From Butyricicoccus intestinisimiae (lineage in GTDB: Bacteria > Bacillota > Clostridia > Oscillospirales > Butyricicoccaceae): a DNA stretch of 41,429 nt. Below are positions 16,887 to 25,174 of the stretch, one piece after another (the first letter of the stretch is position 1; each line of letters opens with the position of its first letter). The position numbers and the translations under genes are program-made. Below the pieces are notes generated by a model. That model had not been told where the DNA came from, did no database searches, and worked only from the letters and a program-made list of their open reading frames with translations. The DNA is taken from the NCBI RefSeq assembly GCF_018918345.1, contig NZ_JAHLQI010000011.1, positions 1 to 41,429 of the forward strand. The letters are read 5' to 3'.

Positions 16887-17567
16887 TTATAAAACTTCTG
16901 TCAGGCTGTGCAGCTCTTTGTACGGAAAATCAACGCGCGGCGCCTGCTGGCGGGTGGTGTTGAGCCAGAAGGGCAGCAGACCGGCGGCGTGTGCGCCGAT
17001 AATATCCCGCTCAAAGCTGTCACCGATGTATAATGCTTCCTGCGGCTTGATTTGCAGCTTATGCAGACAGTCGAGAAAGATTTTGGGATTTGGCTTTTCC
17101 ACGCCGGCTTCCTCGCTGGTCACCATGGCATCTAAGACACCGGCAAACCCCAGCGCCGCGATTTTTCGATGCTGGATGTGTGCGGTCATATCGGTTACGA
17201 TGGCAGTTTGGACATGACGGCGATGCAGGCGGTTGAGCAGCTCAATCGCACCGTCTCTGGGCTTCATGATGCGAAGCAGCGTTCCCCAATACGTTTCGTA
17301 CAGCTCCAGCGGCGTGACGATAGAGGGGAGACCGAGCAGCTCCAGCATACGCTGACAAATAATAATGCGGTTGTGGCAGGCTGCGACGTGCGGCAGCTCA
17401 CGTTTGAGCTGCTTGTCCGCTTCTTGGTACGCAATAAGAAAGCGGCGGGCGGGTACGTCAAAACGGGATTCGCCGTATTCTGCAAGTGCGGCGAGTGCCT
17501 GCCGATGCACGGTGGAAAAATCATATAGTGTATTATCTAAATCAAAAAGCACAGCTTTAATAGCCAT
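16887..17567 (-). CDS. HAD-family hydrolase (YjjG/5'-nucleotidase-like phosphatase)
   Basis: This 226-residue cytoplasmic phosphatase has all four HAD motifs: DLDNTLYD at residues 9-16 with the nucleophile Asp, TDMT in motif II, the Lys in EKPNPKIF (motif III), and GDSFERDIIGAHAAG (motif IV). The helical cap is inserted after motif I, as in subfamily I enzymes such as YjjG, which dephosphorylates nucleoside monophosphates. The substrate is not clear from sequence. The ATG at 17567 is preceded by GAGGTGA; longer frames reach back into the promoter. It is monocistronic and convergent with iolG. Confidence 0.92.
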   Translation of the reverse strand: MAIKAVLFDLDNTLYDFSTVHRQALAALAEYGESRFDVPARRFLIAYQEADKQLKRELPHVAACHNRIIICQRMLELLGLPSIVTPLELYETYWGTLLRIMKPRDGAIELLNRLHRRHVQTAIVTDMTAHIQHRKIAALGFAGVLDAMVTSEEAGVEKPNPKIFLDCLHKLQIKPQEALYIGDSFERDIIGAHAAGLLPFWLNTTRQQAPRVDFPYKELHSLTEVL

Positions 17568-17600
17568 GAATGTCACCTCACACATTGTATAACGGTATTT

Positions 17601-17609
17601 ATTATACCA
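17601..17609 (-). promoter_or_regulatory. Extended -10 promoter for the HAD gene
   Basis: On the minus strand TGGTATAAT, hexamer at 17601-17606. A TTGCGT lies 15 bases upstream, a short spacer. Confidence 0.6.
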
Positions 17610-17638
17610 CAAATTATCGAGACGCAACTAGGTATTTG

Positions 17639-17659
17639 GAAAAGTTTCAAAAACTTTTC
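17639..17659. other. Short perfect inverted repeat in the divergent promoter region
   Basis: Nine-base arms GAAAAGTTT and AAACTTTTC with a three-base loop CAA. No T run follows, and it lies between two divergent promoters. It could be an operator or a small hairpin; its role is unknown. Confidence 0.4.
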
Positions 17660-17691
17660 TACGTTTGGATGCGGAAAAATGTGCGGGTCTA

Positions 17692-17719
17692 TTGACATAC
17701 AGGGAAAGCATGCTATAAT
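17692..17719 (+). promoter_or_regulatory. Strong promoter of the metal ATPase gene
   Basis: TTGACA (17692-17697), a 16-base spacer and an extended -10 TGCTATAAT (hexamer 17714-17719). Confidence 0.85.
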
Positions 17720-17731
17720 AAGAACATAGAA

Positions 17732-17757
17732 AACATATGAACAAGTATTCATATGTT
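17732..17757. promoter_or_regulatory. ArsR/SmtB-type metalloregulator operator
   Basis: Perfect arms AACATATGAA and TTCATATGTT separated by six bases, placed 12 bases after the -10 and therefore across the start of transcription. The core TGAA-N6-TTCA with ATAT flanks is the classic binding site of SmtB/CzrA/CadC repressors. A bound repressor would block transcription until zinc or cadmium rises. No ArsR gene is in the window. Confidence 0.8.
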
Positions 17758-17806
17758 CAGATTTAAAAACTGCGTATTCTGTTGGATAGGTGCAGGAGGG
17801 ATTTGC

Positions 17807-20464
17807 ATGGCAAATAAAGTCTATATTATGGAAAATCTTGGCTGTGCACACTGTGCAGGCAAGATTGAGGCGGAGGTTCGCAAGCTGCCGCAGGTGCAGG
17901 AGGCTGTCATGGTATTTGAGACCAAGCAGCTGCGTGTCAAGACAGAGCAGCCGGAAGGTCTGGAACAGACGATTGAAACAATCGCGCAGTCTTATGAACC
18001 GGATGTCACGGTGCACGACCGAGACGGGGGCAAGTCCGGCGGACATCACCATCATGACCATGAGCATGAACACGAACATCATCACCATCACGACCACGAT
18101 GCCGACTGCTGCTGCGGGCACGACCATGAGCACGAACATCATCACCATCATGACCACGATGCCGACTGCTGCTGCGGGCACGACCATGAGCACGAACATC
18201 ATCACCATCACGACCATGATGCCGATTGCTGCTGCGGGCACGACCATGAGCACGAACATCATCACCATCACGACCATGATGCCGATTGCTGCTGCGGACA
18301 TGACCATGAACACGAACATCACCACCATCATGAAGAACAAGAACCGCCGCTGCAGCGTTCTGCAACGACCGGCGGCACGACAAAAATTTACCGCTTGGAA
18401 AATTTGGATTGCGCGAACTGCGGAGCAAAGATTGAAAGCCGCATCAATGCAATGGATGGCGTATCCGACGCCGTGCTGACATTTGCAACGATGCAGCTGC
18501 GTGTGACGGCACCGGATCACAATGGTCTGGCAGAAAAAATGATGCAGACCGCACGGGCAGTAGAACCGGATATTGCCATCATTTCGCCGGAAGAAGCGAA
18601 AAAGGCGCCGAAGAAGGAAGAAAGCAATAAAAAAGCGATTGCGCAATTGATTCTTGGCGCCGTATGCATGGCACTGGGTCTGGCATTGAGTCATTTCGGC
18701 GCACCGATGCCCGCCTACTTGGCAGCTTATCTGATTGGCTATGTCATTTTGGGCAGAGAAGTCGTTTGGACGGCAGTTCGCAACTTGACGAGCGGTCATG
18801 TGTTTGACGAAAACTTCCTGATGTCTGTGGCAACCATCGGCGCCTTTTTGGTCGGTGATTTTGCAGAGGCTGTCGGCGTTATGCTGTTTTTCCAGATCGG
18901 CGAGCTGTTTGAACACATTGCCGTGGAAAAAAGCCGCAGCCAGATTATGGACGCTGTGGATATGCGTCCGGAAACCGTACAGTGGGAGCATGACGGCAAG
19001 ATTGAAACCATTCCGGCGGAAGAAGCAGAAGTCGAAGACATTCTGGTGGTTCGCCCAGGCGACCGCATCCCGCTGGACGGCGTTGTTGTGGAGGGCGAGA
19101 GCTTTTTGGATACGTCCGCTGTCACCGGAGAGCCGGTTCCGGTTCGCGTGCAAAAGGGCGATGAATTGGTCAGCGGCTGTGTCAATACGTCCGGTTTGCT
19201 GCGGATGCAGGTAACCAAGCCGCTGTCCGAGTCCATGGTGACACGGATTCTGGATGCCGTTGAAAATGCAGCGGCGAGCAAGCCGAAAATTGACCGCTTT
19301 ATCACAAAATTCGCACGTGTCTATACGCCGATTGTCGTAGCGATTGCCGTTTTGACCGCGGTGATTCCGTCCTTGGTCACGGGAAACTGGATGCACTGGA
19401 TTTACACTGCGCTGACGTTCTTGGTTATCAGCTGCCCGTGTGCACTGGTGCTCAGCGTTCCGCTGGCATATTTTGCAGGTATTGGTACGGCGTCTAAGAG
19501 CAATATTTTGTTCAAGGGCGGTATTTCGCTGGAAGCACTGGCGGATGTCAAGGCGGTGGCACTGGATAAAACCGGCACCATCACCAAGGGTACGTTTACC
19601 GTAACCGCTCTGGAACCGGCAGAGGGACTGAACGAACAGGAGCTGCTTCAGCTGGCAGCTGCTTGTGAGACATCCTCAACGCATCCGATTGGCGTCAGCA
19701 TTGTGACGGAGGCCGGAGAACGCGGGCTGGACGTTCCGCAGCCGCATGACATCAAGGAAGTTGCCGGTCATGGCATTTGCGCCGTTGTCGATGGCGCGCA
19801 GCTGCTGTGCGGCGGCAAAAAGCTCATGGACAGCTATCATGTCGAGCTGCCGCAGCTTTCTGCAGTCGGCGGCGCAACGGTTGTTTATCTGGCGCGTGAC
19901 GGCAAGTTTGCCGGCCGTATCTGCATCTCGGATACCATCAAGGAAGATGCGGTTGCTGCTCTGGCAAAGATGAAGCAGCAGGGCGTGGTATCTGCCATGC
20001 TGACCGGCGATGCGCAGGAGAGCGCAGCGGCAATCGCAGCAGAGGCCGGTGTACAGGATATTCATGCACAACTGCTGCCGCAGGACAAGGTCAGCTGTTT
20101 GCAGAACATTCGAGAAAAATACGGTCCGGTTATGTTTGTCGGTGACGGCATCAATGACGCACCGGTACTGGCTGGCGCGGATGTCGGCGCGGCAATGGGA
20201 ACCGGTGCAGATGCGGCGATTGAAGCGGCAGATGTTGTGTTTATGACCGGTGAGCTGTCTGCGATTCCAAAGGCAATTGCGCTGGCGAAAAAGACCGCAC
20301 GCATTGCGAAGCAAAACATTGTCTTTGCATTGGTCATCAAGATTGCCGTTATGATTCTTGGCCTGCTGGGCATCGCGTCCATGTGGCTGGCCGTCTTTGC
20401 GGATACCGGCGTTGCCATTCTGTGCGTCCTCAATTCCATTCGCACGCTGTACAGCAAACAATAA
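17807..20464 (+). CDS. P1B-type heavy-metal exporting ATPase (ZntA/CadA-like) with His/Cys-rich repeats
   Basis: This 885-residue membrane pump probably exports Zn2+, Cd2+ or Pb2+. A first metal-binding (HMA) domain has the CAHC pair (C13, C16). A His/Asp/Glu/Cys-rich insert of about 100 residues follows, built from four copies of a 20-residue unit and a partial fifth. A second HMA domain has CANC near residue 202. Then come the membrane segments, the TGEPVP actuator loop, the CPC ion motif (about 543-545), the phosphorylated Asp in DKTGT (about 587), STHPIG and GDGINDAP. A Lys in the seventh and an Asp in the eighth membrane helix (VIKIAVM, VFADTGVA) match the zinc-transporting subgroup. AGGAGGG precedes ATG 17807. 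An earlier in-frame ATG at 17753 lies inside the operator. Confidence 0.95.
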   Translation: MANKVYIMENLGCAHCAGKIEAEVRKLPQVQEAVMVFETKQLRVKTEQPEGLEQTIETIAQSYEPDVTVHDRDGGKSGGHHHHDHEHEHEHHHHHDHDADCCCGHDHEHEHHHHHDHDADCCCGHDHEHEHHHHHDHDADCCCGHDHEHEHHHHHDHDADCCCGHDHEHEHHHHHEEQEPPLQRSATTGGTTKIYRLENLDCANCGAKIESRINAMDGVSDAVLTFATMQLRVTAPDHNGLAEKMMQTARAVEPDIAIISPEEAKKAPKKEESNKKAIAQLILGAVCMALGLALSHFGAPMPAYLAAYLIGYVILGREVVWTAVRNLTSGHVFDENFLMSVATIGAFLVGDFAEAVGVMLFFQIGELFEHIAVEKSRSQIMDAVDMRPETVQWEHDGKIETIPAEEAEVEDILVVRPGDRIPLDGVVVEGESFLDTSAVTGEPVPVRVQKGDELVSGCVNTSGLLRMQVTKPLSESMVTRILDAVENAAASKPKIDRFITKFARVYTPIVVAIAVLTAVIPSLVTGNWMHWIYTALTFLVISCPCALVLSVPLAYFAGIGTASKSNILFKGGISLEALADVKAVALDKTGTITKGTFTVTALEPAEGLNEQELLQLAAACETSSTHPIGVSIVTEAGERGLDVPQPHDIKEVAGHGICAVVDGAQLLCGGKKLMDSYHVELPQLSAVGGATVVYLARDGKFAGRICISDTIKEDAVAALAKMKQQGVVSAMLTGDAQESAAAIAAEAGVQDIHAQLLPQDKVSCLQNIREKYGPVMFVGDGINDAPVLAGADVGAAMGTGADAAIEAADVVFMTGELSAIPKAIALAKKTARIAKQNIVFALVIKIAVMILGLLGIASMWLAVFADTGVAILCVLNSIRTLYSKQ
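18061..18340 (+). repeat. Four tandem 60-bp repeats (plus a partial fifth) inside the metal ATPase gene
   Basis: The units start at 18061, 18121, 18181 and 18241 and differ by only a few, mostly silent bases. A partial copy starts at 18301. Each encodes 20 residues rich in His, Asp and Glu and ending with three Cys and a Gly. The period is exactly 20 codons, so copy-number change keeps the reading frame. Confidence 0.97.
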
Positions 20465-20475
20465 TAGACTTTTTC

Positions 20476-20506
20476 AGACCGTCGAGCGCACGCTCGGCGG
20501 TCTTTG
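20476..20506 (+). terminator. Rho-independent terminator after the metal ATPase
   Basis: Arms 20476-20488 and 20491-20503 pair with one wobble; the T tract (TCTTTG) is short. Confidence 0.7.
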
Positions 20507-20526
20507 TCTGTCCGGAAGAAAGCATA

Positions 20527-20555
20527 TTGCCGAATATACGCGAAGATGCTATACT
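20527..20555 (+). promoter_or_regulatory. Promoter for azlCD
   Basis: -35 TTGCCG (20527-20532), 17-base spacer, extended -10 TGCTATACT (hexamer 20550-20555). Confidence 0.75.
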
Positions 20556-20600
20556 GATACATACCATTTTTATACTACTAATTTGATAGGAGATGAAAAC

Positions 20601-21308
20601 ATGCAGGGGACATCAAAACAGATACGCCGTGCATTTCGATATGCATTTCCGCACACGATTCCGATTTTTGCGGGCTTTTGGTTTCTCGGCATCACATACG
20701 GCGTGTATATGAACGTGTCCGGTTTCAGCTTTGTCTATCCAATGCTGATGAGCATGACGATTTTTACCGGTTCGATGGAATTTGTCACAGTCAATATGCT
20801 GCTCAGCGGTTTTCATCCGCTGCAGGCGTTTGTCATGGCAATTTTAGTCGGTGCGCGGCATCTGTTTTATGGCATTTCCATGCTGGATAAATTTCGCGGT
20901 ATGGGCTGGAAAAAATTCTTTTTGATTTATGGCATGTGCGATGAGACATTTTCCATCAATTATTCTGCAGAAATTCCGGAGAATGTTGACCGCGGATGGT
21001 TTATGTTCTTTGTGACGGTTCTCAATTATTCGTACTGGGTGACAGGCGCAACATTCGGCGGTTTGTTCGGCTCGCTGATTCACTTCAACACGCAGGGATT
21101 GGATTTTGCCATGACAGCTATGTTTGTCGTTATTTTTATGGAGCAGTGGATGAAAGACAAAAAACATACGAGTCAGTTTGTCGGTTTGGGTGCATCGGTA
21201 TTGTGTCTGGTAATATTTGGCGCAGACAGCTTTATGGTGCCGACCATGTTTGTGATTTTATTCTTTTTGACGGTTCTCCGCGAAAAAAGAGAGGAGGAGC
21301 GGGCATGA
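20601..21308 (+). CDS. azlC: AzlC-family branched-chain amino acid permease subunit
   Basis: This 235-residue membrane protein is the large subunit of a two-part exporter. In Bacillus the AzlCD pair exports branched-chain amino acids and analogues such as azaleucine. Family features are the N-terminal [25 protein letters not shown], a GARHLFYG motif and several hydrophobic segments. The ATG at 20601 has AGGAGATG just upstream; the open frame reaches farther back through the terminator and is not used. It ends in a charged tail (REKREEERA) and overlaps azlD by ATGA. Actual substrates are not shown by the sequence. Confidence 0.93.
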   Translation: MQGTSKQIRRAFRYAFPHTIPIFAGFWFLGITYGVYMNVSGFSFVYPMLMSMTIFTGSMEFVTVNMLLSGFHPLQAFVMAILVGARHLFYGISMLDKFRGMGWKKFFLIYGMCDETFSINYSAEIPENVDRGWFMFFVTVLNYSYWVTGATFGGLFGSLIHFNTQGLDFAMTAMFVVIFMEQWMKDKKHTSQFVGLGASVLCLVIFGADSFMVPTMFVILFFLTVLREKREEERA

Positions 21309-21637
21309 CGGTTTCTCAGCAGATTATCACCATTGCCATTATTGTCGTGGGCACGGAATTGACACGCTTTTTGCCATTTCTGATTTTTTCGGCGGGAAAA
21401 CCGACGCCGAACTACATCCAGTACCTTGGAAAGGTGCTGCCTGCGGCTGTATTTGGCATGATTGTCATCTATTGCCTGCGCAATGTCAGCATTTTTACCG
21501 GAAGTCACGGCATTCCGGAGCTGCTTGCCATTGCAGTGACCGCTGGTCTGCATCTGTGGAGGCGGCAAATACTGCTGTCTATCGCAGGCGGAACGATTTG
21601 CTATATGATTTTGGTGCAGATGGTGTTTGCTGCATAA
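21305..21637 (+). CDS. azlD: AzlD-family transporter small subunit
   Basis: This 110-residue membrane protein has about four hydrophobic segments. The motif TRFLPFLIF near residues 20-28 and [14 protein letters not shown] are typical of AzlD. It partners AzlC to form the exporter. The start overlaps the azlC stop (ATGA at 21305-21308), with GAGGAGGAGC inside azlC as its ribosome binding site. A terminator follows directly. Confidence 0.92.
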   Translation: MTVSQQIITIAIIVVGTELTRFLPFLIFSAGKPTPNYIQYLGKVLPAAVFGMIVIYCLRNVSIFTGSHGIPELLAIAVTAGLHLWRRQILLSIAGGTICYMILVQMVFAA

Positions 21638-21641
21638 AAAT

Positions 21642-21681
21642 AATCCGCCAGCTGAGAATATTTCTCAACTGGCGGATTTGT
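21642..21681. terminator. Terminator between azlD and the opposing DUF6472 gene
   Basis: Sixteen-base arms 21642-21657 and 21663-21678 with one mismatch, A-rich on the left and T on the right, so it can act from both sides. Confidence 0.85.
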
Positions 21682-21692
21682 CATATTTAGCT

Positions 21693-21866
21693 TTAATTCT
21701 GATGGCGGACAATGCTGTATTCATCGCCGCTGCGGTAATACGGGCAGTTGTCAAACGTATCTTGAATAAACAAGCGCATTTCGTCCTCGTCCAAGTCCTG
21801 CTGACAGACGGAGTAGCCAAATTCTTCATCGTATTCAAAATACATGCAGTCATCGCATTTGCTCAT
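21693..21866 (-). CDS. Small conserved protein, DUF6472-like (57 residues)
   Basis: This 57-residue soluble protein starts MSKCDDCMYFEYDEEFG and ends SIVRHQN. It has four Cys (C4, C7, C21, C41) that could bind zinc, and many acidic residues. The pattern CDxCxYYEYDE...C...LDEDEM...F...CPYYR.GDEY.IVR is, to my memory, that of the clostridial DUF6472 family of unknown function. AAGGAGATGA precedes the ATG. It sits 14 bases after the GT2-GtrA gene, third in a minus-strand operon with the pseudouridine synthase. No function is known. Confidence 0.85.
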   Translation of the reverse strand: MSKCDDCMYFEYDEEFGYSVCQQDLDEDEMRLFIQDTFDNCPYYRSGDEYSIVRHQN

Positions 21867-21880
21867 GGTAAGTCATCTCC

Positions 21881-22918
21881 TTATTTGCGGAATACCCAGT
21901 TGTGCTGGATGAAATAGCTGATACAGAACAAAATGGTATCAACGAGAATTTTAATCAGCGTCAACGGGAGCGGCAGGAAGGACAGCAGCCAAACGGCACT
22001 GCCGCTCACCAACATTTGACACAAAAACAGAATCAGATACCGGATTCCCTGCGCGTGCCAAGAATCTCGGGTGCTGGAAAAGCTCCAATGCCGGTTGAGC
22101 AGGAAGTTGTATATGCCGGAACACACCCGTGCGCCAAAGGTTGCAGTTAAAATCGCCTGCGCCGTCCGAGACGGCAGCAAAAGCGCGAACAGAGAAAACA
22201 ATAAAATGTCAATGAAAAAACTACTCAGAGAAACGATGGCAAAGCGCAGCGGCGCAGCATAAATGCGGGCGGAATCGCGTAGCGGGCGAAAATGAGAGAC
22301 AGAATTGTTATCCTCATATACCGTCTCGATGGGAATGTATCGGAGCGGGATGTGCTGCTGCGCGGCGGAAAATAACAGGTTCATCTCGTACTCGTACCGG
22401 CTGCCGGAAACCGACAGAGCAAAATCAAACAGTGCGGCGGGAATGCCGCGCAGACCGGTCTGTGTGTCCGGACAGCTGACACCTGCAGAAAGACGGAAAA
22501 ACAGCGAGGAGAAGCGATTTCCGAATCGGCTGCGAAATGGGACATGGCTGCCGGAAAAATCGCGTGTGCCGAGGATAAGGCCGCTTGCTGTCGTTTCCAG
22601 AGCGTGCGCCACGCGGAGAATATCGTTGACGCGATGCTGACCGTCGCCGTCTGCGGTGACAACGCCGGCAAGATTCGGAAAATGCTCGCGTGCGGCACGC
22701 AGTCCGGTGCGCAGTGCCTCGCCTTTTCCGCGATTGCGGTCGTGATGCACAACAATACAGCCAAGAGAAGCGCAGAGGTCAAAAATCGGCTGCGTGCGCG
22801 CAGCACTGCCGTCATCAATGACAACGAGCTGCGTCACGCCGCGCTGGCGCAGCGCAGAGACCAGCGTGCCAAGGCGCTCGTTCGGATCGAGAGAGGGAAT
22901 GAGAACGGCGATATTCAA
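21881..22918 (-). CDS. GT2 glycosyltransferase fused to a GtrA-like membrane domain
   Basis: The 345-residue protein has an N-terminal GT2 domain resembling dolichol/polyprenyl-phosphate sugar transferases: LIPSLDPNERL, VVIDDGSA, HDRNRGKGEALRTGL, TADGDGQH (metal-binding DxD region) and TQTGLRGIP. From about residue 225 a GtrA-like domain with four membrane segments follows (FAIVSLSSFFIDILLFSLF, YNFLLNRHWSF, FIQHNWVFRK). The pair would make and translocate a polyprenyl-phosphate sugar for surface glycosylation. I prefer the TTG at 22918, which lies eight bases after AGGAGG. The GTG at 22927 overlaps that site. It lies 21 bases after the pseudouridine synthase gene. It could feed a GT-C enzyme such as the one at 6130, but that link is inference. 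Confidence 0.9.
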   Translation of the reverse strand: MNIAVLIPSLDPNERLGTLVSALRQRGVTQLVVIDDGSAARTQPIFDLCASLGCIVVHHDRNRGKGEALRTGLRAAREHFPNLAGVVTADGDGQHRVNDILRVAHALETTASGLILGTRDFSGSHVPFRSRFGNRFSSLFFRLSAGVSCPDTQTGLRGIPAALFDFALSVSGSRYEYEMNLLFSAAQQHIPLRYIPIETVYEDNNSVSHFRPLRDSARIYAAPLRFAIVSLSSFFIDILLFSLFALLLPSRTAQAILTATFGARVCSGIYNFLLNRHWSFSSTRDSWHAQGIRYLILFLCQMLVSGSAVWLLSFLPLPLTLIKILVDTILFCISYFIQHNWVFRK

Positions 22919-22939
22919 TTCTCTCACCTCCTGTGCGGA

Positions 22940-23902
22940 TTAGTCCTCAAACAACGAGACAAATTCTACGCGCGGCGCAGTGAATACCTTGTGGTTGAGA
23001 TAGCCGAGCGAACCGGCATCTGTTGTGAAATCAAAGCGCAGCTTGTAGGAACAAAGTGCCTGCGACTTGCGGTGATATTTGCGGTTCATGTCATTTTTTC
23101 CGTATTTGCTGTCACCGAGCAGCGGATGCCCCATGTGGGAAAACTGCGCGCGCAGCTGATGGGTGCGGCCGGTAATCAAATCGCACTCGACCAGAGATAA
23201 CTCCGGCGTTTCTTTTAATACGCGGTACTGGGTGATTGCCGTGCGTGCACCGGCAACCGGATGGTCGTGCACCGAAACGCGGTGTTCGCTCTCGTGGCGC
23301 AGAATATAGTTCTTGATGCGTCCGTCGCGCGGGCGGACGTGGCCGCAGGCAACACATAAATAGCTCTTGTGCAGCTCGCGGTCTCGAATTTTCTGATTCA
23401 TGACGCGCAATGCTTCTGCGGTCTTGGCGGCAATCACAATGCCGGAGGTGCCGCGGTCAATGCGGTTGCACAGAGACGGCGTAAACGATGCCTCTTTGTT
23501 TGGGTCCCAGCGGCCGTACTGATATAAATATGCTTGGATGCGGGCGATGAGTGTATCGCTGGTGCCGCTGTCATCGGCGTGTACGACAAGTCCGGCAGGC
23601 TTGTTGACGAGAAGAATGTGCTGATCTTCGTAGATGACATCGATGTTCGGCTTGGCGTGCAGGTACGATTCCTCCTCGCTGTGCTTTTTCGGCTTTCCGA
23701 AAAACTCATCATTGATGTACAGCTGTAGAATATCGCCCTGCTGCAACCGATAGGCGAAGTCTGTGCGCTTGCCGTTGACTTTGATGCGCTTGATGCGGAT
23801 GTACTTGTGCATCATGCCGCCGGGCAGCAGGGGGACGGCTTTTTCTAAAAATTTATTCAAGCGTTGGCCGCTGTCATTTTTGCTGATGGTGAACTGTTTC
23901 AC
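22940..23902 (-). CDS. RluA-family pseudouridine synthase
   Basis: This 320-residue enzyme converts uridine to pseudouridine in rRNA or tRNA. An S4 RNA-binding domain occupies the N-terminus (SGQRLNKFLEKAVPL, IRIKRIKVNGKR). The catalytic domain has the active-site Asp in CNRIDRGTSGIVI, where the usual HRLDR has become NRIDR, plus the TGRTHQLRAQFSHMGHPLLGDSKYG motif. The start is GTG, seven bases after AGGAGG. It heads a three-gene minus-strand operon with the GT2-GtrA and DUF6472 genes. The exact RNA target cannot be named. Confidence 0.93.
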   Translation of the reverse strand: MKQFTISKNDSGQRLNKFLEKAVPLLPGGMMHKYIRIKRIKVNGKRTDFAYRLQQGDILQLYINDEFFGKPKKHSEEESYLHAKPNIDVIYEDQHILLVNKPAGLVVHADDSGTSDTLIARIQAYLYQYGRWDPNKEASFTPSLCNRIDRGTSGIVIAAKTAEALRVMNQKIRDRELHKSYLCVACGHVRPRDGRIKNYILRHESEHRVSVHDHPVAGARTAITQYRVLKETPELSLVECDLITGRTHQLRAQFSHMGHPLLGDSKYGKNDMNRKYHRKSQALCSYKLRFDFTTDAGSLGYLNHKVFTAPRVEFVSLFED

Positions 23903-23937
23903 GAAATTCCTCCTATTTTGTCGTTGCTTTTGCTTTT

Positions 23938-23966
23938 AGTTTAACCGTACCGGCGCGGAAAAGCAA
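23938..23966 (-). promoter_or_regulatory. Promoter for the RluA-GT2-DUF6472 operon
   Basis: On the minus strand -35 TTGCTT (23961-23966), 17-base spacer and -10 TAAACT (23938-23943). Confidence 0.6.
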
Positions 23967-24109
23967 TGGTTTTTGTGCAATCTCCGCTGTTTCGTTGCAG
24001 GAAAGGCGGGATGGGACAGCGGATGTCTGTGCATGTTTGACAAAAAAACGAAATCTGCCGCTTTTTTGGGAAAAAATCGGCAGAATGGGCTGAAATTTTC
24101 TAAAATTTG

Positions 24110-24190
24110 TGCTATAATGAATAAACCTTTGGAAATGTGGGAAGAAAGCAGAGTTTTCTGTTGACAAACGCAGCTTCTATGAGGTATACT
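24110..24190 (+). promoter_or_regulatory. Two tandem promoters upstream of yceD-rpmF
   Basis: An upstream extended -10 TGCTATAAT (hexamer 24113-24118) is followed by a classical promoter: TTGACA (24161-24166), 18-base spacer and TATACT (24185-24190). Confidence 0.75.
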
Positions 24191-24218
24191 AATAATTGAC
24201 CGTCAAGCGAGGAATGCT

Positions 24219-24722
24219 ATGAAACTCGATTTGAAACGCATCTCGGTGACCGACGGAGCGGTAATCCCGTTCTCCTACGACGCCGACCTGACAAAAGAGG
24301 AAATGAACGGAGAATATCCGTTCCGTACACCGGTTCATATCGAAGGAGAGGTTCGGAATCATCTGGGCGTGCTCCGATTACAGGCATCAGCCAGCGCACT
24401 GTATGAAACGCAATGCGCCCGCTGTCTGACTCCCGTCAAAAAGGACGTTACGGCACAGTGCTCGTATGTTCTGGTACAGGAAGTACAGGAAGATGACCGC
24501 GACGATATGTACCTGATAGACGGGCAGAGCATTGAGCTGGACGACATTATCATTCCTGCACTGCTGCTCGAGGTCGACTTTGCATATTATTGCAAGCCGG
24601 ACTGCAAGGGACTGTGTCCCAAATGCGGCAAGAACCTGAATGAAGGTCCGTGCGGTTGCAGCACAAGGGAAATCGACAGCCGGCTGGCTGTTCTTCAGAA
24701 GCTCCTGGATAAGGACGACTGA
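24219..24722 (+). CDS. yceD: DUF177/YceD-family protein
   Basis: This 167-residue cytoplasmic protein belongs to the DUF177 family, linked to accumulation of 23S rRNA and almost always placed just before rpmF. It has the conserved ...[13 protein letters not shown]... segment and a C-terminal Cys-rich stretch [23 protein letters not shown] that may bind zinc. It starts at ATG 24219 with GAGGAA upstream and lies 59 bases before rpmF, in the same transcription unit. Position and motif support the family call; the detailed function is not settled. Confidence 0.9.
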   Translation: MKLDLKRISVTDGAVIPFSYDADLTKEEMNGEYPFRTPVHIEGEVRNHLGVLRLQASASALYETQCARCLTPVKKDVTAQCSYVLVQEVQEDDRDDMYLIDGQSIELDDIIIPALLLEVDFAYYCKPDCKGLCPKCGKNLNEGPCGCSTREIDSRLAVLQKLLDKDD

Positions 24723-24781
24723 GGAATGTAACGATTCATCAAAAAAGAACTTTTAGGATAGACAGAGGAGGTGTTACCGAA

Positions 24782-24964
24782 ATGGCAGTACCAAAGAGAA
24801 AGACTTCTAAGGCAAGACGTGATACCAGACGAAACAACGTATGGAAGCTGAGCGCGCCGGGACTGGTGAAGTGCCCGAAGTGCGGCGAGATGAAGCTCCC
24901 GCATCAGGTTTGTAAGGCTTGCGGCTCCTACAATGGCCGTGAGTACCTGAAGGTTTCCGAGTAA
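24782..24964 (+). CDS. rpmF: 50S ribosomal protein L32
   Basis: This 60-residue ribosomal protein starts [17 protein letters not shown], the typical L32 opening. Two CxxC pairs (CPKC and CKAC) form the zinc-binding C+ version. GAGGAGGTG precedes the ATG. It is co-transcribed with the YceD-like gene and followed at once by a strong terminator. Confidence 0.98.
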   Translation: MAVPKRKTSKARRDTRRNNVWKLSAPGLVKCPKCGEMKLPHQVCKACGSYNGREYLKVSE

Positions 24965-24994
24965 TTTCGGAGCACCGATGCAGATGAAAGAAAG

Positions 24995-25033
24995 AATAGA
25001 GAAGGCGGCCGTAGCTTCCTTCTCTATTTTTTT
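24995..25033 (+). terminator. Rho-independent terminator after rpmF
   Basis: Eleven-base arms AATAGAGAAGG (24995-25005) and CCTTCTCTATT (25018-25028), then seven T. Confidence 0.92.
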
Positions 25034-25174
25034 GTCATGAGAGTTGACGGAACAGCGCAGAAATGCGATAATCGTATTAGAGAACCAATAAAAATCAACA
25101 GAATAAAGCATTCTGTGAAAAAGTCATATTCCGCGCGTCCGAGCGGCGTGCGGCAGACGGAAAGGAGTATTACA

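Noticed and set aside
18061-18340. Regular 60-bp repeats considered as a CRISPR array
   Set aside because: There are no unique spacers; the repeats are contiguous and in frame within the ATPase.
17573-19396. 607-codon minus-strand frame with Met/Val-rich repeats
   Set aside because: It is the reverse of the His-repeat ATPase; the repeats are only the complement of GAC/CAC codons.
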